From positions 1 to 15,121 of the forward strand of contig CAJMLK010000068.1 in the NCBI GenBank assembly GCA_905214305.1: 15,121 nucleotides of DNA, in the 5' to 3' direction. A program made the position numbers and the translations under genes. Position 1 is the first letter of the stretch. Each line of letters opens with the position of its first letter. The notes beneath the pieces were generated by a model. The model made no database searches, had not been told where the DNA came from, and worked only from the letters and a program-made list of their open reading frames with translations. This stretch comes from an uncultured bacterium. Its GTDB lineage: Bacteria > Desulfobacterota > Desulfovibrionia > Desulfovibrionales > Desulfovibrionaceae. Shown piece by piece: positions 1 through 6,476 of this stretch.

Positions 1-853
1 TGACGGCCTTCTTGGGAATGGCCTGCGGAAAGGCAATGGTGATGGCCGTGGTGTTGCTGATCAGTTCGTTAAAGGCATCGGGTGTTTTTTTGCTGGGGCA
101 TTTTTCGGTGCAGGCGCCGCAGCCGGTGCAGAGGCTCCAGTCCACATAGGTGGAACGCTTGCGGATTTTCACCGTAAAGTTGCCCACATAGCCCGAGATG
201 TCTTCCACCTCGGAATAGGCGTACAGCGTGATGTTGGAATGCTGCGCCACGTCGACCATCTTGGGGCCGAGAATGCAGGCCGAGCAGTCCACAGTGGGGA
301 AGGTCTTGTCCAGCTTTGCCATTTTGCCGCCGATGGTGGCATCGCGTTCCACAAGCACTACAGGCACGCCGCCGTCGGCGCAGTCAAGGGCGGCCTGAAT
401 GCCCGCCACGCCGCCGCCGATGACCAGCACGCGCTTGTTGACGTCAAAGCTTTTGGCAAGCAGCGGCCTGTTGTTGCGCAGTTTTTCAACCGCCAGCAAA
501 ACCAGTTCCGCGGATTTGTTGGTATTGGCTTCCTTGTCGCGGCCGATCCACGAGACATGCTCGCGGATATTGGCCATTTCGAGCATGTAGCGGTTGAGTC
601 CCGCGCGTTCCACCGTGCGGCGGAAGGTCGGCTCGTGCATGCGGGGTGAACAGGAAGCCACCACAACGCCGTCAAGCTTGTGCTCGTGAATGGCAGCCTC
701 AATGGCTGCCTGGCCGGGTTCGGCACAGGTGTACATGGGGTCGTCGGCATACACCACGTCAGGATAGGTGCGGGCAATTTCAGCCACCTTGGCGCAGTCA
801 ACGGTGCCGCCGATATTGCTGCCGCAATGGCAGACGAAAACGCCTATTCTCAT
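1..853 (-). CDS. hdrA: HdrA-like heterodisulfide reductase subunit A (partial, N-terminal 284 residues)
   Basis: Flavin-binding iron-sulfur subunit of an Hdr complex, cytoplasmic. The gene starts at 853 and is still open at the left edge, so the C-terminal part is missing. Visible in order: a CHC pair at residues 8-10, further Cys at 43 and 68, a Rossmann FAD motif (GGGVAG, about 146-151), a DCSAC cysteine pair at 190/193, and a ferredoxin-type CxxCxxCxxxC at 242-252. Family knowledge: HdrA holds FAD and several 4Fe-4S clusters and passes electrons between HdrC/HdrB and a partner dehydrogenase. Its ATG overlaps the hdrB stop in an ATGA, so translation is probably coupled. In Desulfovibrio, hdrCBA is often followed by flox genes, which would lie beyond the left edge (not visible). 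No internal stop or selenocysteine codon was seen. Confidence 0.93.
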   Translation of the reverse strand, partial: MRIGVFVCHCGSNIGGTVDCAKVAEIARTYPDVVYADDPMYTCAEPGQAAIEAAIHEHKLDGVVVASCSPRMHEPTFRRTVERAGLNRYMLEMANIREHVSWIGRDKEANTNKSAELVLLAVEKLRNNRPLLAKSFDVNKRVLVIGGGVAGIQAALDCADGGVPVVLVERDATIGGKMAKLDKTFPTVDCSACILGPKMVDVAQHSNITLYAYSEVEDISGYVGNFTVKIRKRSTYVDWSLCTGCGACTEKCPSKKTPDAFNELISNTTAITIAFPQAIPKKAV

Positions 854-1770
854 GACCTGCCTCCTTCAGCGGCCTTGTCTGCGGCGGCGGAATTGCGCCG
901 GAGTTCGTCCAGCTTGCGGATGAGGCCGTCAGGGCTGACGCGCAGTTTGTTAAGCCCCAGCTCCTTGTGGTCAAGGCCAAAGGCTATGCCCATCATCTGG
1001 GTGAAGTAGAGTACCGGCAGGCGGAAGGCCGTGCCCATTTCCTTGGACGCCTGCTCCTGGCGCAGGTCAAGGTTCATCTGGCAGAGCGGGCAGGCCACGA
1101 TAACGGCATCCACGCCAAGCTGGGTGGCAAGGTCGAGAATGCGCCCGGAGTTGCGGGCTGTCATCACGCGCTCGGGAATGCCGAACGACGCGCCACAGCA
1201 GGCGGTCTTGAGGGGAAAGTCCACCATTTCCGCGCCGCAGGCGGCGAGCATGCTTTCCATAAGTGTGGGATTTTCCGGATCGCCGAAGTTCATGATCTCC
1301 GCCGGGCGGCTCATGAGGCAGCCGTAATAGGCGGCCAGCTTGAGCCCCTTGAGGCTCTTGCGCACCCGGGCGGTGATGGTTTCCATGTCATAGTTTTCGG
1401 CAATGCCCTGCATGACCGAGGTCACGGGCGGGAAGGTCTTGGCAGAAGGCCCGTCGAGCAGTTCGTCCACCCGCTGGCGAAACGCAGGGTCTTCCATGCG
1501 CTTTGAGGCCAGCTTGAGGTTGGAAAGGCAGCTCGGGCAGGGCGTGAGCAGCAGCTCGGCCTGCTGCTGGGCAGCAATGTCGAGGTTGCGCACGCAAAGG
1601 GCTGCGGAAAGCTCGGTGTCCACGGCGTGGGCCGGGGTGGAGCCACAGCAGTTCCAGTCCGGAATGTCCACCAGGTTCATGTCCAGAGCTTTGCACACGG
1701 CCTGGGTGGACATTTCATAGTCCTTGGAAGAGCCTCGTGCCGAGCAGCCGGGGTAGTAGGCAAAATTCAT
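850..1770 (-). CDS. hdrB: HdrB-like heterodisulfide reductase subunit B
   Basis: Predicted catalytic disulfide-reducing subunit of the Hdr complex, 306 aa. Two CCG domains are present. The first has Cys9, the CCG at 41-43 and CPSC at 78-81. The second has Cys151 in YYGC, the CCG at 191-193 and CPLC at 227-230. Family knowledge: these motifs bind noncubane 4Fe-4S clusters that reduce heterodisulfides in methanogens; in sulfate reducers, which lack CoM/CoB, DsrC is the usually proposed disulfide partner (inference here). The start overlaps the hdrC stop by 4 bases and the stop overlaps the hdrA start, giving a compact hdrCBA operon. The last 25 or so residues are a polar, low-complexity tail after the CCG core. 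Confidence in family is high; the physiological substrate is not shown. Confidence 0.94.
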   Translation of the reverse strand: MNFAYYPGCSARGSSKDYEMSTQAVCKALDMNLVDIPDWNCCGSTPAHAVDTELSAALCVRNLDIAAQQQAELLLTPCPSCLSNLKLASKRMEDPAFRQRVDELLDGPSAKTFPPVTSVMQGIAENYDMETITARVRKSLKGLKLAAYYGCLMSRPAEIMNFGDPENPTLMESMLAACGAEMVDFPLKTACCGASFGIPERVMTARNSGRILDLATQLGVDAVIVACPLCQMNLDLRQEQASKEMGTAFRLPVLYFTQMMGIAFGLDHKELGLNKLRVSPDGLIRKLDELRRNSAAADKAAEGGRS

Positions 1771-2348
1771 GGGCGTACCCCCTCGCGCTTGGCGCGTTCT
1801 TTATAACGCGCAAAAATGCGCGAAACCGGGGCGGCTCCCTGGGGCAGCACGTGGGGCTTGAGACCCAGCTTGCCTTTCTTGAGAGCTTCCGGGGCAAGGT
1901 CCACGTCAGTGAACACGCGCATGGAGCGCATCATATACAGGGCCATGGTGCCGATTTCATAGGTGCGGCCAAAGGCCCGCACTGTATCAAGGAAGGAAAA
2001 CCAGAATTTTTCTACCTTGGGCACGGTCACGCGGCCTTCTTTGCGGGCCATGTGGCGCAGGGTCTCCATAATGCCCGCAACGTCGATATTATTAGGACAG
2101 CGCAGACTGCAGGTCGAGCAGGAAAGGCACATCCAGATAGAGCGCGAATTCAGCACTTCATCCCTGAGGCCAAGCTGTACGGCGCGCATGATCTGGCTGA
2201 CCTGCCGGTCATAGACAAGGCCTGCGGGGCAGCCGGCTGTACAGTTGCCGCACTGGTAGCAGGTTGAAACATTTTGGCCGCTTAGCGCCTCCACTTCCGC
2301 CGTAAAGGCGGCGTCGCGCATCCGGCTCAGATTGATGGCGTCGTTCAT
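1767..2348 (-). CDS. hdrC: HdrC-like heterodisulfide reductase subunit C
   Basis: Electron-transfer subunit of the Hdr complex, 193 aa, cytoplasmic. Two ferredoxin motifs are visible: Cys30-33-36-40 (CYQCGNCTAGCP) and Cys74-77-80-84 (CLSCSTCSLRCP), each expected to bind a 4Fe-4S cluster. The ATG at 2348 is chosen because it follows a purine-rich AGAGAG and gives the usual family length; the same frame stays open upstream but that stretch has no homology-like features and runs across aroQ. First gene of hdrCBA; 109 bp separate it from the aroQ stop, and a weak terminator lies in that gap. On the minus strand a TTGACT hexamer occurs about 45 bp upstream of the ATG, but I see no convincing -10 partner. 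Confidence 0.92.
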   Translation of the reverse strand: MNDAINLSRMRDAAFTAEVEALSGQNVSTCYQCGNCTAGCPAGLVYDRQVSQIMRAVQLGLRDEVLNSRSIWMCLSCSTCSLRCPNNIDVAGIMETLRHMARKEGRVTVPKVEKFWFSFLDTVRAFGRTYEIGTMALYMMRSMRVFTDVDLAPEALKKGKLGLKPHVLPQGAAPVSRIFARYKERAKREGVRP

Positions 2349-2436
2349 GTGAACTCTCTGGTTAGAGGCTGTTGTGGGAAACCCCGGACAAGTCAAGAAT
2401 GTCTCAGGGCGTAACGCAGAACACCGCAAAAAGCTA

Positions 2437-2454
2437 GTTCCAGGGCAGTGGAAC
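2437..2454 (-). terminator. possible weak rho-independent terminator after aroQ
   Basis: A perfect 6-bp inverted repeat (GTTCCA, 6-base spacer, TGGAAC) lies just past the aroQ stop and is followed on the minus strand by TAGCTTTTTGC. The stem is short and the T-run has five bases, so termination may be partial. If it works, hdrCBA would need its own promoter; if not, it is expressed as the tail of an aroE-aroQ-hdr transcript. Confidence 0.4.
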
Positions 2455-2457
2455 CTT

Positions 2458-2916
2458 TCAGGAACGCACCTTTCCGGCCGTGTTGGCCGCCGCATCAAGC
2501 GCGGCCCGCAGGCCGAGAAGATAGCTCGACGGTCCGAAGCCGCAGATGCTGCCCGCGCAGACGGGCGACAGCACGGAATGGTGCCTGAAATTTTCTCGTG
2601 CATGCACGTTGGACATGTGCACCTCGACCACAGGAATTTCCAGTATGGCGAGGGCGTCGGCAATGGCATGGCTGTAGTGCGTCCAGGCTCCGGCATTGAT
2701 GACGACGGCCTGCACGTCCTCATCCGCGGCCTTGTGGATGCGCTCCACCATGACGCCTTCGTGATTGGTCTGAAAACTCTCCACCGCGACACCAAGTTCC
2801 TGGCCCAGCGCCGTCAGGGCGTCGTCTATCTGGGCCAGAGTGGCGCTGCCATAGTGGGCCGGGTCTCGCCTGCCGAACATGTTCAGGTTGACCCCGTGCA
2901 GGACCAGTATGCGCAT
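2458..2916 (-). CDS. aroQ: type II 3-dehydroquinate dehydratase
   Basis: Third step of the shikimate pathway: removes water from 3-dehydroquinate to give 3-dehydroshikimate. 152 aa, the normal length for the dodecameric type II enzyme. Visible family motifs: HGVNLNMFG at 7-15, RRDPAHYG with the catalytic tyrosine at 22, QTNHEG at 49-54, VINAGAWTHYSHAI at 72-85, and SNVHARENFR at 102-111 containing the active-site His105 and Arg/Glu pair. The ATG at 2916 follows a GAGG. The gene lies 144 bp downstream of aroE in the same direction, so the two shikimate genes are probably co-transcribed. Confidence 0.96.
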   Translation of the reverse strand: MRILVLHGVNLNMFGRRDPAHYGSATLAQIDDALTALGQELGVAVESFQTNHEGVMVERIHKAADEDVQAVVINAGAWTHYSHAIADALAILEIPVVEVHMSNVHARENFRHHSVLSPVCAGSICGFGPSSYLLGLRAALDAAANTAGKVRS

Positions 2917-3060
2917 ATGAACCTCGTTTTCGCCTGCCGAACATTCAGACTGGCGGTTGTTGCAACGGCGGCCGCCGGATCATGCAGTCCTGCGGCGGCA
3001 TGTGGCCGCGTTGCGCCGCAGGCGTGGTCTGGCAAGGGGCCGTGCCTCGCAATGCGCGTG

Positions 3061-3996
3061 TCAGCTGCTCTGGCTGGCGGTCAGCGCCGTTTCCAGCGCG
3101 CGCCGCGCTTGCGGTGGAAGGGAATGCCCCGTCCACAGGCGGAACTGGGCGTCTCCCTGACCGAAAAACATGTCCAGCCCCGTAAGGCAGCGCCTGCCCG
3201 CACGGGCGGCCTCATGCAAGAAGCGTGTTTTCAATGGGTTATATACGATGTCATAGGCCAGAGCCGTTGCCCCGGCAGCATGCGGACCGAAGTTTTTGCC
3301 TGCGGCCTCAAAGGAATAGGGGCTTTCATCCTCGGCCTTGCCCCGCATGCCCAGCGGCGTGGTATTGATGACCAGAAAAGCCTGCACATGGTGGCGGCTG
3401 TTCCAGTCCAGCGGTTCCAGCCCGAACTCTTCGGCCAGAGGCAGATGCGAACGATTGGAGGGCGTGGCAACATGAATCTTTCCGGGCCTGCTGCCCGGCT
3501 CCAGGGCCGTCAGCCCGGCGACCACGGCCCGCGCCGCGCCGCCCGCGCCCAGAACAAGCACGTTTGCGCCGCCGAGCGGCTCCTGCGCCAGCGGGGCCAT
3601 AAAGCCCGTAACATCCGTATTGTCGCCGCAAAGCAGGTCGCCGCGCCGGTAGATGGTGTTGACCGCGCCCACGCGCCGGGCCAGAGGGCTGATTTCGTCC
3701 AGCAGGGGCAGCAGGGCCACCTTGTGCGGAATGGTGACGGAGCAGCCGTGAATATGAAGCAGGCGCACGCTGTCCACAAAGGCGGGCAGCTTTGGGGGCG
3801 GTACTTCCCAGCGCAGATAAAGTCCGGGCAGGCCGAGCGTTTTGAAGCCCGTATTGTGCAGCAGTGGAGAAAGGCTTTGCGCCAGCGGCCAGCCCACAAC
3901 GCCGCACAGCAGCGTGTCTGCCCCGTCCCGACCCGTGCACGGGGCGGGAGTCTGGCTTGCTGCGGGAATGCTGGCTTCTGCTGTTGCGGCGCTCAT
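3061..3996 (-). CDS. aroE: shikimate 5-dehydrogenase
   Basis: Fourth step of the shikimate pathway: NADPH-dependent reduction of 3-dehydroshikimate to shikimate. 311 aa from the chosen start. Motifs: SLSPLLHN at 41-48 (substrate site), TIPHK with the catalytic Lys92, GAVNT at 110-114, GDNTD with the catalytic Asp128, the NADP loop GAGGAA at 150-155, and near the C-terminus YDIVYNP and an FGQGDAQFRLWTG block. The ATG at 3996 is preferred over the one at 4053 because it has GGAGAG seven bases upstream, while 4053 lacks a good ribosome site. Even so the protein has an N-terminal extension of about 25 Ala/Pro-rich residues before the conserved fold, so a later start cannot be excluded. Confidence 0.95.
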   Translation of the reverse strand: MSAATAEASIPAASQTPAPCTGRDGADTLLCGVVGWPLAQSLSPLLHNTGFKTLGLPGLYLRWEVPPPKLPAFVDSVRLLHIHGCSVTIPHKVALLPLLDEISPLARRVGAVNTIYRRGDLLCGDNTDVTGFMAPLAQEPLGGANVLVLGAGGAARAVVAGLTALEPGSRPGKIHVATPSNRSHLPLAEEFGLEPLDWNSRHHVQAFLVINTTPLGMRGKAEDESPYSFEAAGKNFGPHAAGATALAYDIVYNPLKTRFLHEAARAGRRCLTGLDMFFGQGDAQFRLWTGHSLPPQARRALETALTASQSS

Positions 3997-4418
3997 TGTC
4001 CGGCTCTCCGTTCCTGCGGTTTCCGTATTGCCTGTGGCCGCAAAACGCGGCATGCCTGCTTTGGCGGATAAAAATATGGCGCAGCATAGCGCATGACCGT
4101 GTCAAGGGCAATGCTGATGTGAGCCCGCCGCCCGGCCGGACGCACTCCATATGCACACCACATGCCCGGTGGTGCGGGAGAGGAGTGATTGCGACAGCAC
4201 ATGCCGACCCTGTGCCGGGAAAAAGGTTTCATAGCTTTCAGCAATGGAATGTACATGTAATCATGTATGTCATGTATTATGAGATATTATTCTTCTGCGT
4301 GCGCTGTAACAGAGCACGTGCATGGACGGGCAGGAAGCCGCGACCCGGCCAAAAGCGCGGGCCGCCCGATTGTGCAGCGGGCGGCCCGTAATGGCTTTAT
4401 ACTGTGCCTGACGGCTGG
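3997..4418. other. non-coding region upstream of aroE
   Basis: No gene is supported here; the open frames have no recognisable motifs, and those on the minus strand run through the neighbouring repeats. It contains an AT-rich island with three CATGTA boxes at 4254-4276, a strong GC-rich hairpin at 4358-4388, and a minus-strand TTGACA hexamer at 4100-4105 without a correctly spaced -10. The aroE promoter is presumably in this stretch, but I cannot place it. Confidence 0.6.
4358..4388 (-). terminator. GC-rich hairpin, possible terminator of the porin transcript
   Basis: Perfect 11-bp stem (CGGGCCGCCCG and CGGGCGGCCCG) with a 9-base loop. On the minus strand it is followed by CGCTTTTGG, so a short T-run is present. 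It lies past the porin stop and past repeats R2a and R1-A, where the minus-strand transcript of the accessory module would need to end before aroE. On the plus strand the following bases are less T-rich. Confidence 0.5.
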
Positions 4419-4544
4419 TCGGGCGATTTCTCCCTGAAATTCTCTGGCGGATGCGTAAGCGCAGTTTATCTGCGCGGTTAAACGCCGGAGCGGGCGCCCT
4501 GGAAGCATTGAGGATAGGTATTCTCAATGCGAAAATGCCCTGGA
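4419..4544 (+). repeat. R2 repeat, copy a (three-hairpin element, internally shortened)
   Basis: Matches the copies at 7950-8099 and 10426-10603. Conserved core: the hairpin TAAGCGCAG, TTTAT, CTGCGCGGTTA inside a GCGT/ACGC outer stem at about 4453-4485, then a second stem GCATTGAG/CTCAATGC at about 4505-4530. The first hairpin (near 4421-4446) is degenerate, and about 30 bases between hairpins 1 and 2 that are present in the other copies are missing. Repeat R1 copy A follows directly. Confidence 0.85.
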
Positions 4545-4687
4545 CAGTGTCGTCACGAGCGCCTTTCCCGGTATCTCTGCGTCGAACTTCGCCTCTTATT
4601 CCGGTCGAGTACCATAAGAGTACACTCCCTGCATAAAAGACTCGTTCTCCTTGATATACCAAGGAAATTCATCTCGTGACGACATTG
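4545..4687 (-). repeat. R1 repeat, copy A (143-bp palindromic MITE-like element)
   Basis: One of four copies, each exactly 143 bp. Terminal inverted repeats CAGTGTCGTCACGAG and its complement; here the outer end at 4685 carries one change. Three differences from the four-copy consensus. Both arms are imperfectly complementary along their length (shared GGTAT and GCCTTTTAT blocks) around a small central hairpin. Flanks are CCTGGA on the left and TCTAGA on the right (4 of 6 matching). The left flank is the end of R2 copy a, and the right flank contains the porin stop codon. Confidence 0.93.
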
Positions 4688-4688
4688 T

Positions 4689-6278
4689 CTAGAAGGAGTA
4701 AACCACCGTGAGGGACGCCTTCCATGCATCGGCAACATTGAGGCTGTCGCCCGAGGTGTTCTGATACCGTCCCCACACGTCCTTATCGAGCCAAAGGTGT
4801 ATGTAGCCCAGGCCCAAGAAGAAGTTGAGGTTTTCAGAAGCCTTGAACGTGCTGTCCAGGTTGATTTCCATGCCGGTGTCTTCGGTGGTCAGGTACGTGC
4901 CAAAGGAGTTGAAGTCCGTATTGTTGCGGTAGACCTGTCGTCCCGCGCCGTCCTCAGCCTTGCGGCCCGTGATGTACTTTGCCATTTCGGGGCTGTTGGT
5001 TCCGCCGAAGTAGTTCAGGCGCAGGGTATGGCTGAGATTGTCAAGAAAGCTCAGGTCCTTCAGGCGCGCACCCACGCCCCAGGTTCCGCTCGGGTTGGTT
5101 CCGAGCACGCCCTTGGCTCCGCCCATGGACGGATTGCCCCGGTAGCCGAATGTGGAAAGCGAATTGTTCAGGTTGTTGGTGGTGGCAATATAGGGCAGAC
5201 GCTCCGAACCGTTGTGGGGATTGTCATCATCGCCGCTGAAGTACCAGCCGTAGACGCCGGGCAGGCCCCAGTCCAGGGCGTATTCCATGACCAGCATGCC
5301 GTACCAGCCCTGACGGTTGAGGTACTCGTGCTCGCGCTTGACGCCGCCGTAGACAAAGTCGGCGCGCAGGCGGAAGGGATCAAGGGCTGTCCAGTCTCCG
5401 GTGATGCCGCCCCAGTACATGGTGCTGTAGTCGTCATCCCAAATGGATGAGCCGGTACGTCTGGTGCTGAATGCGGCAGGGTACAGGCCATCGCGCAGTT
5501 GCAGACCGTCAATGCCCTGAGTGCTTGCCATGGGGTTGCTGAACGTGAATTTCTTGCTGCCGCCGGGCATGCCCGTAACCGTGGCGGGCATAAGGCTGTT
5601 GGGCCCCATGCCGCCGGCCATGGCCCACGGCGTGATCTTCAGGCCGTCAAGGGTGACCGGGACCGTAAGCGCAACAAGGTCAAAGTTGTCAAGAAAGTTC
5701 GTCGGCTGGCTTGAATCGCCCTGCCAGTTGTCGTTGAGCAGGCGCATCCAGGCCGCGCTTGCCGTCACATTGGGGCTGAACGTCCATGCGGCGCTGAGCG
5801 CGGCCAGATCGTCGTGCAGCACCGGGCTGTCCATGGCAAATCCCGGCAGCTTCATGCCCTGAAGGCCCATGCGCAGCTTGAGTGCTGTGCCCGGAACGCG
5901 CCAGTCAAGATAGGACTGCTTGACCTTGACCATGTTGGCGCCATCGGCGCCGAGCGCGCCGCCCTGTGCGGCCATGCCCCAGCGCTGTTCACCGATTTCA
6001 AAAAATACCGTGCCGGAAAGATTTTCAGACGCCACAGCGTGCAATTGCAGGTGCAGACGCTGAATGGCCTCAAAATTGTCCCTCTTTTGGTGTACGGCAG
6101 CCCACTGCTGGCCGATTTCGCGTTGCCCCTGCCGGTCTTTGCCCATAAAGCTGCCGCCCTGAATGTAGTCAAAGGCATACTGCCAGCTGCCCCTGACCTT
6201 GAATTCCACAGCCTGTCCCGGAGCCGCCACCCCCAGAAGCATCGTGGCGGCCAGCAAAAAACCTGTCAGTCTTTTCAT
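4689..6278 (-). CDS. outer-membrane porin (Desulfovibrio-type)
   Basis: 529 aa. A clear signal peptide (MKRLTGFLLAATMLLG, cleavage likely after GQA at residue 23) is followed by alternating amphipathic strands rich in aromatic residues and Gly/Asn, and the chain ends in the beta-barrel signature VVYSF with a terminal phenylalanine. This matches the porins often annotated as outer membrane homotrimeric porin in Desulfovibrio; it should allow diffusion of small solutes, but specificity cannot be read from sequence. Start chosen at 6278 because GGGGGAG lies 7 bases upstream and the signal peptide begins there; the in-frame upstream extension is not signal-like. Last gene of the ASST-transporter-porin series, and the TAG stop is 1 base from repeat R1-A. 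Inverted R1 copies lie on both sides of the gene. Confidence 0.9.
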   Translation of the reverse strand: MKRLTGFLLAATMLLGVAAPGQAVEFKVRGSWQYAFDYIQGGSFMGKDRQGQREIGQQWAAVHQKRDNFEAIQRLHLQLHAVASENLSGTVFFEIGEQRWGMAAQGGALGADGANMVKVKQSYLDWRVPGTALKLRMGLQGMKLPGFAMDSPVLHDDLAALSAAWTFSPNVTASAAWMRLLNDNWQGDSSQPTNFLDNFDLVALTVPVTLDGLKITPWAMAGGMGPNSLMPATVTGMPGGSKKFTFSNPMASTQGIDGLQLRDGLYPAAFSTRRTGSSIWDDDYSTMYWGGITGDWTALDPFRLRADFVYGGVKREHEYLNRQGWYGMLVMEYALDWGLPGVYGWYFSGDDDNPHNGSERLPYIATTNNLNNSLSTFGYRGNPSMGGAKGVLGTNPSGTWGVGARLKDLSFLDNLSHTLRLNYFGGTNSPEMAKYITGRKAEDGAGRQVYRNNTDFNSFGTYLTTEDTGMEINLDSTFKASENLNFFLGLGYIHLWLDKDVWGRYQNTSGDSLNVADAWKASLTVVYSF

Positions 6279-6332
6279 CGGAAAACTCCCCCAAATTCTT
6301 GTTGACGAAATGCTGTTACCCCGAAGTCTAGC

Positions 6333-6475
6333 CAGTGTCGTCACGAGATGAATTTGCTTGGTATATCAAGGAGAACGAGCCTTTTATGCAGGGAGTGTAC
6401 TTTTATGGTACTCGACCGGAATAAAAGGCGAAGTTCGACGCAGAGATACCGGGAAAGGCGCTCGTGACGACACTG
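6333..6475 (+). repeat. R1 repeat, copy B, with flanking TCTAGC direct repeat
   Basis: 143 bp with perfect 15-bp terminal inverted repeats, 2 differences from consensus. It is flanked on both sides by identical TCTAGC (6327-6332 and 6476-6481), extendable to GTCTAGCC if one end base on each side is counted. This is the expected trace of transposition with target duplication. The right-hand duplication contains the TAG stop of the transporter gene. Orientation is opposite to copy A. Confidence 0.94.
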
Positions 6476-6476
6476 T

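Noticed and set aside
2989..3022. CCTGCGGC/GCCGCAGG inverted repeat between aroE and aroQ
   Set aside because: Eight-base GC arms with an 18-base spacer are expected by chance in this composition; no T-run follows on the minus strand.
2374..4071. 565-codon plus-strand open frame opposite aroQ and aroE
   Set aside because: It is the antisense shadow of two well-supported genes; its length reflects GC-rich codon bias on the other strand.
4100..4105. Perfect TTGACA on the minus strand upstream of aroE
   Set aside because: The nearest -10-like hexamers are 11 and 23 bases away, outside the workable 16-18 range.
4270..4662. 130-codon minus-strand frame running through R1-A and R2a
   Set aside because: It is read through palindromic repeats, has no motif or ribosome site, and similar frames appear at other R1 copies because the repeat itself is open in several frames.
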